Shown: piece by piece, positions 52,452-61,938 of the stretch
Layout: every line of letters starts with the position of its first letter
Numbering within the stretch: the first letter of the stretch is position 1
Assembly: GCF_000807855.2 (NCBI RefSeq)
Contig: NZ_JRYR02000001.1
Coordinates: forward strand, 2,903,285-2,967,284
DNA length: 64,000 nt
Origin: Flammeovirga pacifica
Lineage (GTDB): Bacteria > Bacteroidota > Bacteroidia > Cytophagales > Flammeovirgaceae
Direction: 5' to 3'
Program-made: the position numbers and the translations under genes
The notes under the pieces: model-generated
What the model saw: the letters and a program-made list of their open reading frames with translations, nothing else
Databases searched by the model: none
What the model was told of the DNA's origin: nothing

Positions 52452-53624
52452 TTATCTTACTACAAATTTCATGTTATTACTTTCCGATCCATTCACCACA
52501 TATACAATATACATTCCTCTTGGTATTGAATTATTTGACTGAATAGTGAAGTTCATATTATATGAATCCACCTCATACTCATTGGATAGCACTAACCTAC
52601 CTTTTAAATCAAATACTTTCACTTCAGTAATTAAGTTCTTACTCAAATTGTTTAATGTTAGCACAAGAGGATCACCCACAGATAGAATATTCGGATACAT
52701 ATTCACATTTAATGCACTCGTTTTTTCAGCAATATTTATAGGTCCATAATAGGTTCTTTTTCCATTTAGATCAATTTCTACTAACCTATAATAATTTGAA
52801 ATAGAGTTATAAGAATCCATAAACGAATATTCGATATTCACTGAACTATTACCTGCAGAAAGAACATTACCTACCGTTTCCCATTGTTTTTGATCGTAAG
52901 ATTTTTCTATTTCAAAATGAGAACTATTAATCTCAGAGGCAGTACCCCAGTATAACTCCACTATATTATCATTTCTTTTACCTGTAAAGTAAATGAGATC
53001 AATATATAAGTCACTATCTCCTTTTACTTGTATTACCCCTCCATTTTCATTATTTATTATAATACTTTCGCTCATTTTCTTTTCATACTCTTCTGTAGCA
53101 GCTTCCCTTGTGTCAATATCACCGCTAAAGCATTCTTGGCACAGAGCATTACTGTTTGCTAACGACATATCTCCGTCGATTTCTAAAACACCTCCGGACT
53201 CAATGGTTATTTCAGTACCATAATGTAGAATGAGATCACCTTTTATTAAGACATGAGTATTTGCTTTAATTGTCCAATGCACAGAGTATTCTGCATATTT
53301 ATTGGTTCCATCATCTGTAAAATCTCCTGAAGCAGGTCCTATCTCAAACATTCCTCCCCCTTCATCTCCAAATATACTTTCAGTGTTGATTGTAAAATCA
53401 ATACCGTCATCTGCAACTTCATTATCGATATGAGAGATATTTATATTTGCTCCATCCGCAATGAATTCTAAGTGTTGAGCAGAAGTTGTGTTACATGAAA
53501 CTAAACCTGATGAAGTAAAATCAGTACTTCCAGATTGTTTTTCAAAATCACATTGTGCATAGTTAAATGTAGAAAGTAAGAGCAAACAAAAGATACTAAT
53601 TGGAGAATAGTTATACTTTGTCAT
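52452..53624 (-). CDS. Secreted T9SS cargo protein (390 residues)
   Basis: A signal peptide (about 1-23, ending NYAQ) is followed by about 170 residues of beta-rich, acidic sequence with ANTHVLIKGDLILHYGTEITIE, which resembles solenoid coils. The C-terminal 190 residues are the shared module (IVELYWGTASEINSSHFEIEKS, then IPRGMYIVYVVNGSESNNMKFVVR). The N-terminal half is unrelated to its paralogues at the sequence level. It has Cys pairs (CQECF) in the variable part. The role is unknown; secretion by the type IX system follows from the sorting domain. Confidence 0.8.
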   Translation of the reverse strand: MTKYNYSPISIFCLLLLSTFNYAQCDFEKQSGSTDFTSSGLVSCNTTSAQHLEFIADGANINISHIDNEVADDGIDFTINTESIFGDEGGGMFEIGPASGDFTDDGTNKYAEYSVHWTIKANTHVLIKGDLILHYGTEITIESGGVLEIDGDMSLANSNALCQECFSGDIDTREAATEEYEKKMSESIIINNENGGVIQVKGDSDLYIDLIYFTGKRNDNIVELYWGTASEINSSHFEIEKSYDQKQWETVGNVLSAGNSSVNIEYSFMDSYNSISNYYRLVEIDLNGKRTYYGPINIAEKTSALNVNMYPNILSVGDPLVLTLNNLSKNLITEVKVFDLKGRLVLSNEYEVDSYNMNFTIQSNNSIPRGMYIVYVVNGSESNNMKFVVR

Positions 53625-53843
53625 AGTAAAGATGGGTAAGAAATAGTTAACTGTTTATTTAAGCCGATAACAAATGAACAATTCAGTTAGTTAATGATAA
53701 GATTGTTGGTATTATTCTATTTAGATATTAACGAGTAAAGAATAGTTCTATTTATTATTTTTTGGGTATAACAAAGTTAATCACTTAAGTATCAGATCAA
53801 AATTATTCCACAATAATTAATTGATTTTAAATTCATTATCACT

Positions 53844-53872
53844 AAAAAAGGTGATCCAAATGAATCACCTTT
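53844..53872 (-). terminator. Terminator after the 466-residue T9SS gene
   Basis: On the minus strand AAAGGTGAT and ATCACCTTT pair around CCAAATGA-type loop bases and a T run follows. Confidence 0.8.
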
Positions 53873-53896
53873 CTTAATCTATTTTATATTAATACC

Positions 53897-55297
53897 TTAT
53901 TTCAATATTAATCTTTTTCTCTTCAACTCAGAACCATTTTGGAAGTGCAAGTAATAAACACCTGCGTGTAATCCATCTGGAACATCTAGATCTTTCAACA
54001 TCGATTCAGAATTAGCTTGATACTCATCTGAGTATAACATTCTACCGCTACCATCAAATAATTTTACTATGACATTAGTATTTGGAACTAATCCTGTAAA
54101 ACTACTTCTAGTATTATTTCCGTTTTGAATGACGTTTGGCATTAAGACAACATCAAAATCACTTAAACTATTGTTTAGTTGTACTTTAATAGGACCAAAC
54201 AATTCATTGGCTCCATCAAAATCAAATTGATGTAATCTGTAATAAGCAATCTTTAGTGGAGATTCGTCTACAAATTCATACTCTATAGCGTAATTTGTGT
54301 TTCCTGAGGCTTCTACTTCTCCAATTGTTTCCCAATTAGACTTATCAGTAGATCGTTGTACTAGGAAATGAGATGCGTTGATTTCTGTTGCTGTTTCCCA
54401 AGATAACTCCACTTCGTTGTTTATCACATTGGCTTCGAAATAGGTTAGTTCTACTGGCAGATCGACTGGGAGATCTACAAAATCACGTTCTCCTGAAATA
54501 CCTGAAATAAAGCCTGTATTTGAATCATTAATTGGTGGAAAACTATCACTAAGTAAAAATTCTGCTATGCCCATAACAAAACCTTTAGCGAATGATGATA
54601 ATCCAGCAAACCATGTTGTGTTATCAATTAAAAATTGCTCAATTAGTTCATATGTTGTATAAGAATCATCAAAAGATTTAGGAGCAGGCTCTAATGAACC
54701 AATAATATAAATTTTACTAGGTGAATTACCATTTGTATAACCCAAATCAGCATTTCCATGTATATGTACATTAGCTACATCATCAGTGTTATATATTGGC
54801 TGATCATAAGATACATCTTCAGTTTGAGGATCTAGTATATTGATTTCAGGACTAATAGCATCATCTGTATCATAATTACCTTCTATTATTAACTGACCTG
54901 TGTGTGCTACATTTATTGATGATTTATGGTTTATTGTAAGATTACCTGCATCATTTCCCTTAATATATAAGGTTGCACCAGGTTCAATAGTAATATTTAT
55001 TCCATATAAATCTACATCTATAGAACCCCCTCCACCTGAAATTGTTTCTTTTTCTGATGTTAGGCTTAATGAATCCACTTCCCATATCACAGTAGTTCCT
55101 TCAGCAATAATAATATCAACATCTCCTCCTTGTGCAGAAAACTCAACATCACCTCCAGTTAACTTACAATCACTAAAAGTGTAAGTTGTTCCTGTATTCA
55201 AATTACCAAAAGATGTTCCGCAAGTTTGTGCAAAAATTCGATATGAAGTGGTTAGTATCAGCATTGATACCAAAAAGTAGTAATTTATTATTTTCAT
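53897..55297 (-). CDS. Secreted T9SS cargo protein (466 residues)
   Basis: The signal peptide (about 1-23, ending IFAQ) is followed by a beta-rich Gly/Ser region (about 25-275) with solenoid-like GATLYIKGNDAGNLTINHKS. The shared C-terminal module starts near LPVELTYFEANV and includes ELSWETATEINASHFLVQRS, and ends LHAGVYYLHFQNGSELKRKRLILK. It is next to two further members on the same strand, each with its own terminator, so they are separate transcription units rather than one operon. Confidence 0.8.
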   Translation of the reverse strand: MKIINYYFLVSMLILTTSYRIFAQTCGTSFGNLNTGTTYTFSDCKLTGGDVEFSAQGGDVDIIIAEGTTVIWEVDSLSLTSEKETISGGGGSIDVDLYGINITIEPGATLYIKGNDAGNLTINHKSSINVAHTGQLIIEGNYDTDDAISPEINILDPQTEDVSYDQPIYNTDDVANVHIHGNADLGYTNGNSPSKIYIIGSLEPAPKSFDDSYTTYELIEQFLIDNTTWFAGLSSFAKGFVMGIAEFLLSDSFPPINDSNTGFISGISGERDFVDLPVDLPVELTYFEANVINNEVELSWETATEINASHFLVQRSTDKSNWETIGEVEASGNTNYAIEYEFVDESPLKIAYYRLHQFDFDGANELFGPIKVQLNNSLSDFDVVLMPNVIQNGNNTRSSFTGLVPNTNVIVKLFDGSGRMLYSDEYQANSESMLKDLDVPDGLHAGVYYLHFQNGSELKRKRLILK

Positions 55298-55468
55298 AAA
55301 AGTAGATGTTTAGCAGTAAAATCTATTAAAAAAGAATGTAAATAAAACTAGTAGCGTTTTTTATTGTATAATATCAAGTTCAAAGTTACAAAAACTCTAC
55401 CATATTTATTAATATTTATAAACAACTCTTTATTTCCAACAAGTGTAAATGTTAGTTTTTGTAAACAC

Positions 55469-55494
55469 AAAAGGCAACCATAAGGTTGCCTTTT
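55469..55494 (-). terminator. Terminator after the 411-residue T9SS gene
   Basis: AAAAGGCAACC and GGTTGCCTTTT form a stem with a very short loop, with A-rich sequence on the left as T run for the minus strand. Confidence 0.85.
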
Positions 55495-55513
55495 ATTAAA
55501 ATAGTTTAATTTT

Positions 55514-56749
55514 TTATTTTAAAATTAGCTTTTCCTTAGCTATTTGAGCTCCATTTTGGAAAATAATATGATAAAGACCTTTGTTTAAATGATTTGAATA
55601 GTTCAATTCTTCTAAAATTTGTGATGTACCATTCAACTCTATTTTATTAAAAAATACCAGTTGTCCGTTAGAACTATACACCTTATAAGATAGTTCATTT
55701 GCTGGATTTACTCCCGAAATACTTACCTTTAAAGGTGCACCAACCTGAACAGGGTTAGGCATTATAATCACCTTAAACTGTTCTTCATTACCCATATTAA
55801 CATACAAAGGACCAAAATATTCTGAGGCTCCATCAAAATCTACTTGATGTAAACGATAGTAACTACTTTGCCCTAAATAATTATCTGTAAATGAGTAATC
55901 TATTTTAGTATTCGAATTTCCATGAGCATCTACCTCACCAATATCTTCCCAACGAGATCTATCTGTAGACTTTTGAACTGTAAAATGAGAGGCATTTAGT
56001 TCAGAAGCAGTTGACCATGTTAGAAGTACATTATTTCTTTGCTTTTTAGCGTTGAAAGAGATAAGTTTTACTGGGAGGTCGTCGTCTTCTAATATTTCAC
56101 AATAAATTGGAAAGGTTTCACATATTTTTTCTAATTCTTGATCTTCTTCAATTCCTGGAACACTAGGTGGGCCAAGAATTGATGGATTTATAATTGATCC
56201 TTTTATCAAGAAAAAATTATTCATATTTTTATCACCATTCAAATTATTAAATCGATCTAAATTTGATATTTGAACGTCATTATAGGATATAATGGCATTT
56301 ATCGTTTCACTACCTTCTTTATAATTAAATGTGGTATTTTTATATAAAGCTGACTTTAAATACACATTATCAAAAGTAAAAAAATGAGATCCTTCTTCTA
56401 AATTAACACTTGCATCATATCCATTAAAAAATCCTTCCTTTCCTAATATAACTTCTCCTCTATCTTGATTTTTATTCACAATGTAAAGATTAGAAGAACT
56501 TAAATTTATTTCACGAAATATAATATCATAACCATTTAAATCAACATAAATTGTAGTATTCGTCATATCTAATACACCACTATTTCCTACTTCAATATCT
56601 CTATTTAATTTTAGGAATATATCGTCTTCTTCATTATATGTTTTATTGAAATCATTAATAGTTGCATCCTGCCATCCATAAGCACATACAGTACTCAAAC
56701 AAATCCCAATTAATGTATTCAGTAGAATTGATTTTATAAAATTTTTCAT
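55514..56749 (-). CDS. Secreted T9SS cargo protein (411 residues)
   Basis: The signal peptide (about 1-25, ending CAYGW) is followed by about 190 residues with short beta-repeats (GNSGVLDMTNTTIYVDLNGYDI) and then the shared C-terminal module: LPVKLISFNAKK, LLTWSTASELNASHFTVQKS and a final NKGLYHIIFQNGAQIAKEKLILK. It belongs to the same paralogue set as the three genes at 47389, 52452 and 53897. Function of the variable part is unknown. Confidence 0.8.
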   Translation of the reverse strand: MKNFIKSILLNTLIGICLSTVCAYGWQDATINDFNKTYNEEDDIFLKLNRDIEVGNSGVLDMTNTTIYVDLNGYDIIFREINLSSSNLYIVNKNQDRGEVILGKEGFFNGYDASVNLEEGSHFFTFDNVYLKSALYKNTTFNYKEGSETINAIISYNDVQISNLDRFNNLNGDKNMNNFFLIKGSIINPSILGPPSVPGIEEDQELEKICETFPIYCEILEDDDLPVKLISFNAKKQRNNVLLTWSTASELNASHFTVQKSTDRSRWEDIGEVDAHGNSNTKIDYSFTDNYLGQSSYYRLHQVDFDGASEYFGPLYVNMGNEEQFKVIIMPNPVQVGAPLKVSISGVNPANELSYKVYSSNGQLVFFNKIELNGTSQILEELNYSNHLNKGLYHIIFQNGAQIAKEKLILK

Positions 56750-56894
56750 AGAAGTCTGTCATAGTACTAAGCATTAGGTGCGCTTAGTATTAGGTTTATT
56801 ATTAGTTTAAAGTAAGCCAGTTTGCGATGATATCTTTATTAGGTTTTATATTAGATTCTACGTTAAGCTTACGTAAAATTTAAAAGACAAAAAA

Positions 56895-56925
56895 TAAACC
56901 ACAGTTTAAAATTTTACTGTGGTTA
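56895..56925 (-). terminator. Terminator after the DUF4199 gene
   Basis: AACCACAGT and ACTGTGGTT form a 9-bp stem; an A-rich stretch on the left gives the T tail on the minus strand. Confidence 0.75.
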
Positions 56926-56932
56926 ACTATTA

Positions 56933-57403
56933 TTAAGATCTTACTTTTATGGACTGATTTATAAGTGTATACCTCATAATGACGTAGGAAATCAAAACTC
57001 CTGAGCCTACAGCTTCAAAAACAAGGCCTATGAGTATTGTGACAGGGTTGAGATATGCACCATTTAGTGCAAATTTTTGTAGGTACAGCATAAATTCTGG
57101 TTCTATGCTCGTGAGGTATATCATCATAAATAAAGCAAATGGTAATGCTCCTGACATGGTCACTATAATCCCCTCTATAAAACCATTGATGTATCCATAT
57201 TCTTTACTCTGCCTTCTTTGTAATTCATTCAATGCTAAATAAATACCGGCGGATTGAATAAGAAAGTTTAGAACTCTTAGTTCTACAATGTGATAAAGGT
57301 TTAGTACTTTCATCACATAAAATAAAATAAGGTAACCTATAAACATAAGGAGACCATATTTCAATGCTATTTTAATCATAATAAATAAGTTTGGGTCCTT
57401 CAT
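56933..57403 (-). CDS. DUF4199 family membrane protein
   Basis: The 156-residue protein has four hydrophobic segments: MIKIALKYGLLMFIGYLILFY, a second near 40-55, one near 75-105 with GFIEGIIVTMSGALPFALFM, and one near 125-150. This layout and the YINGFIEGIIVT motif fit my memory of the DUF4199 family of Bacteroidota inner-membrane proteins, whose role is unknown. It lies between the T9SS cluster and the aldolase gene with its own terminator. Confidence 0.7.
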   Translation of the reverse strand: MKDPNLFIMIKIALKYGLLMFIGYLILFYVMKVLNLYHIVELRVLNFLIQSAGIYLALNELQRRQSKEYGYINGFIEGIIVTMSGALPFALFMMIYLTSIEPEFMLYLQKFALNGAYLNPVTILIGLVFEAVGSGVLISYVIMRYTLINQSIKVRS

Positions 57404-57410
57404 ATAAACT

Positions 57411-57450
57411 AAAAAAGGCAGAAAGTTGTTTGAAACTCCCTGCCTTTTTT
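57411..57450 (-). terminator. Terminator after the threonine aldolase gene
   Basis: AAAAAAGGCAG and CTGCCTTTTTT form an 11-bp outer stem with an inner AGTT/AACT pairing. Because both flanks are A/T runs it can act in either direction. Confidence 0.85.
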
Positions 57451-57470
57451 AATTTATAAATCACTATTTA

Positions 57471-58529
57471 TTAAACACTTACAGAAGATAATTTTTCTAA
57501 AGTGGCAATAAATTGATTGATCTCTTCTTCGGTGGTATCAAAAGAACACATTAATCTAACTTCATGAGTTTGTTCGTTCCATACATAAAACGGTGATTGC
57601 TCTTGTAAAACAGGGATAACCGATGGATCTATTATAGCAAAAACACCGTTTGCTTGTACTCTTTGAGTAATCTCAACATTGGGAACTTTGCTTAAACCAT
57701 CGGCTAGCAATTGGGCCATTTTGTTAGCATGTGATGCATTTTTAGACCATAAATCACCATCAAATAATGCTAAAAACTGTGCGGAGATAAATCTCATTTT
57801 AGAAAGAAGTTGCATTCCTTGTTTCCTCACATACTTATAATTTTCAGCAAGTTTTGTATTTAGAAATATCACCGCTTCGCCAAACATGAGTCCGTTTTTT
57901 GTGCCTCCAAAAGAGATAAAATCGACCCCAGTATCAACTAGCATTTCTTTAAAAGAAACACCTAACGATACAGCTGCATTACTAATTCTAGCTCCATCTA
58001 CATGTACTAATAAATTATTTTTATGAGCGAAATCTACAATTTCTTTTATTTCAGCAACAGAATATATTGTTCCATATTCAGTAGCTTGAGTGATAGAAAC
58101 TACCTTAGGCTGTGACCAATGTTGCTCGCCTAAATTCACTAAAAAGGGTTGAATATCTTGTGGGGTTAATTTACCATCTTGTTTTTCAACAGTAAGTAAC
58201 TTGAAACCTCCAAATTTCTCTGGTGCTCCACATTCATCTACATTAATATGGGCTGCACTCGAACAGATCACTGCTCCATAAGATGGACAAACAGTACTTA
58301 ATGCAGTCACATTAGCACCAGTACCATTCATGGTAAAAAACACTTCTATATCTTCCTTCAAAAGTCTTTTAAACATCTTTGCGGCTTCTAAAGTAGCCTC
58401 ATCCGCACCATAAGCACCCTGATGTCCGTTATTTACTTTTGTTATTGCCTCAATTATTTCAGGTGATGTACCTGCATAATTATCACTTGCTAATGTCTTT
58501 TTCATTGATTGATTAAATTCGATGGTCAT
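57471..58529 (-). CDS. Low-specificity L-threonine aldolase family protein
   Basis: The 352-residue PLP enzyme has LASDNYAGTSPEIIEAI at the start, AAHINVDECGAPEKFGGFKLL, VHVDGARISNAAVSLG, and the PLP-binding Lys in ISFGGTKNGLMFGEAV. It should split L-threonine or L-allo-threonine into glycine and acetaldehyde. A shorter start at 58505 (MKKTLASDNY) is also likely. No pathway partner is adjacent. Confidence 0.9.
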   Translation of the reverse strand: MTIEFNQSMKKTLASDNYAGTSPEIIEAITKVNNGHQGAYGADEATLEAAKMFKRLLKEDIEVFFTMNGTGANVTALSTVCPSYGAVICSSAAHINVDECGAPEKFGGFKLLTVEKQDGKLTPQDIQPFLVNLGEQHWSQPKVVSITQATEYGTIYSVAEIKEIVDFAHKNNLLVHVDGARISNAAVSLGVSFKEMLVDTGVDFISFGGTKNGLMFGEAVIFLNTKLAENYKYVRKQGMQLLSKMRFISAQFLALFDGDLWSKNASHANKMAQLLADGLSKVPNVEITQRVQANGVFAIIDPSVIPVLQEQSPFYVWNEQTHEVRLMCSFDTTEEEINQFIATLEKLSSVSV

Positions 58530-58638
58530 CCTATATCATAACGCACAAAGATAACTTTTGATTGAAAAAATTAATCAATAAATGTTTTTAGAAAGCAATT
58601 ATTTCTTGACTTAGAATTAAAAAAACGGGTAGTATTTA

Positions 58639-61600
58639 CTATTCAGCAAATAAAACTAATTGTTTATGATCTGCTTCATCAAATAAAGGCACCATAACCA
58701 TAGTGTAGTTCACTCCTTTTAATTTGACATTTTCCTCCATCAACTTTGCATTCTTAACGGATTCTTTGATTTGAGTGATTTGACTGTCTGATAAGTAATC
58801 AGGTACATCAACCATTCTAACTACCTGACCTACCACTTTCTCTAATGAAGTAGTTGCTTTGATAACATTCGATTGTTTATCGAGTATACAAGCAGGACAA
58901 GGAAGCTGATCTATCCAGTTATCATCCTCAAAATTGATATCATTCTTATTAAAAATTTCATCAATTAATTGGCTGGTACTTTGAGATTGTATTCTTGTTA
59001 GAGCTGTTTTAGCCTTCTGTCTTTCAAGTTCAATATTTAATACTTTTTCTTTTTCAATAGAGCTAGAAACATCAAATACAATAAAGATATATTTAATTGG
59101 TACTTCATTTTTAAGCACTACAGAAGAGGTTGTATGCCCCCAAAGAGCTTTCTTTTTAGGTGTTCTATATTCAATAGTTCTAGAACTTATACCATTTAAT
59201 TCTGGATCTAATAAACCAGAAATTGCCGTTTGATATGATGTTGTTACAATATCAGCTATAGGGTGTCCGATAATTTTATCTAAACTTTGTCCCGTCCATT
59301 TTTCAACTGCTTCATTACCCGCAATTAATTTTCCATTTAGATCTACTTCTAAGATCATGGCTTGCTCATCAAGAATTTGATTTCGAGTAGTCATCTCACT
59401 TCTTAATAAAGCTAATGTTTCTGATTGAGTACTTAATTCTTTTTTGATATACTCTTGCTCCGTACGATCTTCAATAAAGAGAGTCATTTTATCAATCTCT
59501 CCATTTAGTTTTTTCAAAGAAGATAAATGGATATTACATTTCTTCGAATTCCCTTCACTATCTACAAGTACAAACATTTGAGAAGTATTTGCTCCTGCTT
59601 TAACGTCTTTCATCATGCGTTTAAACATTCTGATTTCGCTCGCATTTTCTAAGAATTCTAGGATAGGCGTATTTCTATACTCTTTTCTTTTGTAACCTAA
59701 TACCTCTGTAAATTTTGTGTTGGCAGATTTGATCACTCCATCAACATCAATATCCAACACAGGGAAGTGGTGTCCAAATGATGCTAATCGTTCAACATAA
59801 GTGAGGTCTTTTGCTTTTTGTTCAGTAGTAAATTCGGCAAATTTGATGATCTTATATGGTTTACCATCTAAACCAAATATTGGATTATATGTTCCATTCA
59901 TCCATTTTTCCATGCCATTTTTACTCATACGACAGTACTCACCAGAAATGAATGATCCATTAGTTAAACTATCCCAAAGTAATTTATAGCGCATTGAATT
60001 CACTTCTTCCGAAGCCACTAAAATTCTTTCATGTTTCCCTATAATCTCTTCCTGCTTGTATCCCATCACCGAAAGGTACATATCGTTAGCAGTTAAGATT
60101 TTACCTGTCATATCGAATTCGATAATTGCCATTGTTTTACCTATGGCATCGAGAATATTTTTATTAAGGTTAGATTCTTTAGATAATTCAGTCAGTTTTG
60201 TGTTCAACTGATCTTGCACCTCCTGCATTTCATCAGTTTTCTTAATCAACGACTCTTCTTTATTCTTTAAAGAATCATTCACCTCCATTGATTCCTTTAA
60301 TAGCTTACGCGTATTTTCGTTCATCATGTAAACTGCAATAGCAGAAGCAAAACGTTCACAAGCCGCATTTGCATACTCTTGTTCATGAGGTAATAAAGAG
60401 TGATAGGAAGCTATTTCAACTGCTCCATAAACGTCATCATTACCATGAACTACAGGAATAATAATAATTGATCTTGGAGGTGCTTCTCCTAAACCCGAAG
60501 AAATTGCTGTGTAATGTGTTGGTAAATCTTCTACATAAACAAATTGTTTTTCCAACATCACCTGCCCAACTAACCCTTCATTAGAAGATAATTTTCTTTG
60601 AGGGAATCTTTTCTTACCGTAAGCATAACTTGCTACTTGGTGAACAGTATTCGCTTCTTCAGCATTCATTTTTAAAAACACTCCACCCTGTAATGCATTT
60701 AAGTGGCGGGTTACAAATCGAACAAATTCATACGCCATCTCTTCGATAGAGTCAAATTGTTGTCCGTTAAGTGTTTCAGTTGTTTTGGCTAATCCTTCAG
60801 TAATCCACTTACTAACAAATTCCTCTTTAGATAATTGTTCTAGAGTGTTTCTTGCTCTATGGAATGAATCAGATAGACGTGTATTTAAACCATCAGTATT
60901 TACTTCATAATCTTTATCTCCTAGGTATTCGATCATCTCAGTAATTCTATTGAAATCATCTTCTAAGGCAAATACTTTATTTTCTATAATTTGTATGTCA
61001 GGAACTTCAGAACTTTCTTTTTCTCCGGTAAACTCTTCTAAGTTTTTTCTTAAAAGATGAATATGAATAAGTATTTTGTTTCTAAAATAAGCTCCTTGTG
61101 TAAGTAATATTAGTACACCAAAAACAACTAATAACCCGTTAAAGATTAAACTTTTAGTCCTTGTTTTTTTGATATTCTCCTCTAGGTGAAACCTCGTTTC
61201 TCTGTTATGTAACAATAGGGATGAATTTCTTCGTTGAAGAAAATCTAAAGCTTTGCCAATTTTATCACTTCCTTCTTCCTCATCCAATGCACGTGCCCTA
61301 CTACTTAATGAATTACTTTTAGATTTTGCCTGAAGATTTACTGATGAATTGGATTCTATACTAGCATCCCACATCAGATCAATTTTAGTATAATAATCTT
61401 CAAACCTTTTTCTATATAATTCTAAAGAATGTGATAATTCATCATCTCCTAATTTAGTGATGATCAATATATTTTGTTTGTCAGTAGAGTTGGAAGAAGT
61501 TCCTTTTTCCATAGCTAAGATCTGAGAGTAAATCTTATCCGCTTCTTGTTTTAATTGAAGTAAGGTCTTTCTATCTTCTGATCGATAGTATTCTTTCGCA

Positions 61601-61764
61601 TGATATGGAATATTGGCAATCTTATATTCTTGATTTAGTAGTACCTCAGAAACCTCTCTTTTTTCTGCCTGTGAAGACCTTAAAAAAGACACGAAACTGG
61701 TCAGTAATAATAAACTAAGAATAATTATTGTGGCAATTCCTCTAAACTCTGCACTAACTTTCAT
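58639..61764 (-). CDS. Membrane sensor with GAF and several PAS domains, no output domain
   Basis: The 1041-residue protein has a membrane segment at about 9-28, a helical extracytoplasmic domain, a second segment at about 208-228, a HAMP-like linker, a GAF domain (about 340-490, loop SGLGEAPPRSIIIIPV), a coiled coil and then three clear PAS domains (about 540-660, 665-775, 795-910) plus a fourth PAS-like end. There are no H-box, ATPase, GGDEF, EAL or MCP signalling sequences. The same GAF loop occurs in the sensor at 19219-21162, so they are paralogues. The partner that carries the signal on is unknown. Confidence 0.82.
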   Translation of the reverse strand: MKVSAEFRGIATIIILSLLLLTSFVSFLRSSQAEKREVSEVLLNQEYKIANIPYHAKEYYRSEDRKTLLQLKQEADKIYSQILAMEKGTSSNSTDKQNILIITKLGDDELSHSLELYRKRFEDYYTKIDLMWDASIESNSSVNLQAKSKSNSLSSRARALDEEEGSDKIGKALDFLQRRNSSLLLHNRETRFHLEENIKKTRTKSLIFNGLLVVFGVLILLTQGAYFRNKILIHIHLLRKNLEEFTGEKESSEVPDIQIIENKVFALEDDFNRITEMIEYLGDKDYEVNTDGLNTRLSDSFHRARNTLEQLSKEEFVSKWITEGLAKTTETLNGQQFDSIEEMAYEFVRFVTRHLNALQGGVFLKMNAEEANTVHQVASYAYGKKRFPQRKLSSNEGLVGQVMLEKQFVYVEDLPTHYTAISSGLGEAPPRSIIIIPVVHGNDDVYGAVEIASYHSLLPHEQEYANAACERFASAIAVYMMNENTRKLLKESMEVNDSLKNKEESLIKKTDEMQEVQDQLNTKLTELSKESNLNKNILDAIGKTMAIIEFDMTGKILTANDMYLSVMGYKQEEIIGKHERILVASEEVNSMRYKLLWDSLTNGSFISGEYCRMSKNGMEKWMNGTYNPIFGLDGKPYKIIKFAEFTTEQKAKDLTYVERLASFGHHFPVLDIDVDGVIKSANTKFTEVLGYKRKEYRNTPILEFLENASEIRMFKRMMKDVKAGANTSQMFVLVDSEGNSKKCNIHLSSLKKLNGEIDKMTLFIEDRTEQEYIKKELSTQSETLALLRSEMTTRNQILDEQAMILEVDLNGKLIAGNEAVEKWTGQSLDKIIGHPIADIVTTSYQTAISGLLDPELNGISSRTIEYRTPKKKALWGHTTSSVVLKNEVPIKYIFIVFDVSSSIEKEKVLNIELERQKAKTALTRIQSQSTSQLIDEIFNKNDINFEDDNWIDQLPCPACILDKQSNVIKATTSLEKVVGQVVRMVDVPDYLSDSQITQIKESVKNAKLMEENVKLKGVNYTMVMVPLFDEADHKQLVLFAE

Positions 61765-61938
61765 CTGTGATATATTAAATAGGATTTTTTCCTAGATCAA
61801 TTTAAAATTTCAAACTAAGTGACCAACTATTTGATAAAAATATCAGTTTGTTATAATATAAGTATGTTATTTGTGATATCATTATCCTAACTAAACTATT
61901 ATTTACTTAAAGTAATACCTGATATTTAACCTAAAATT

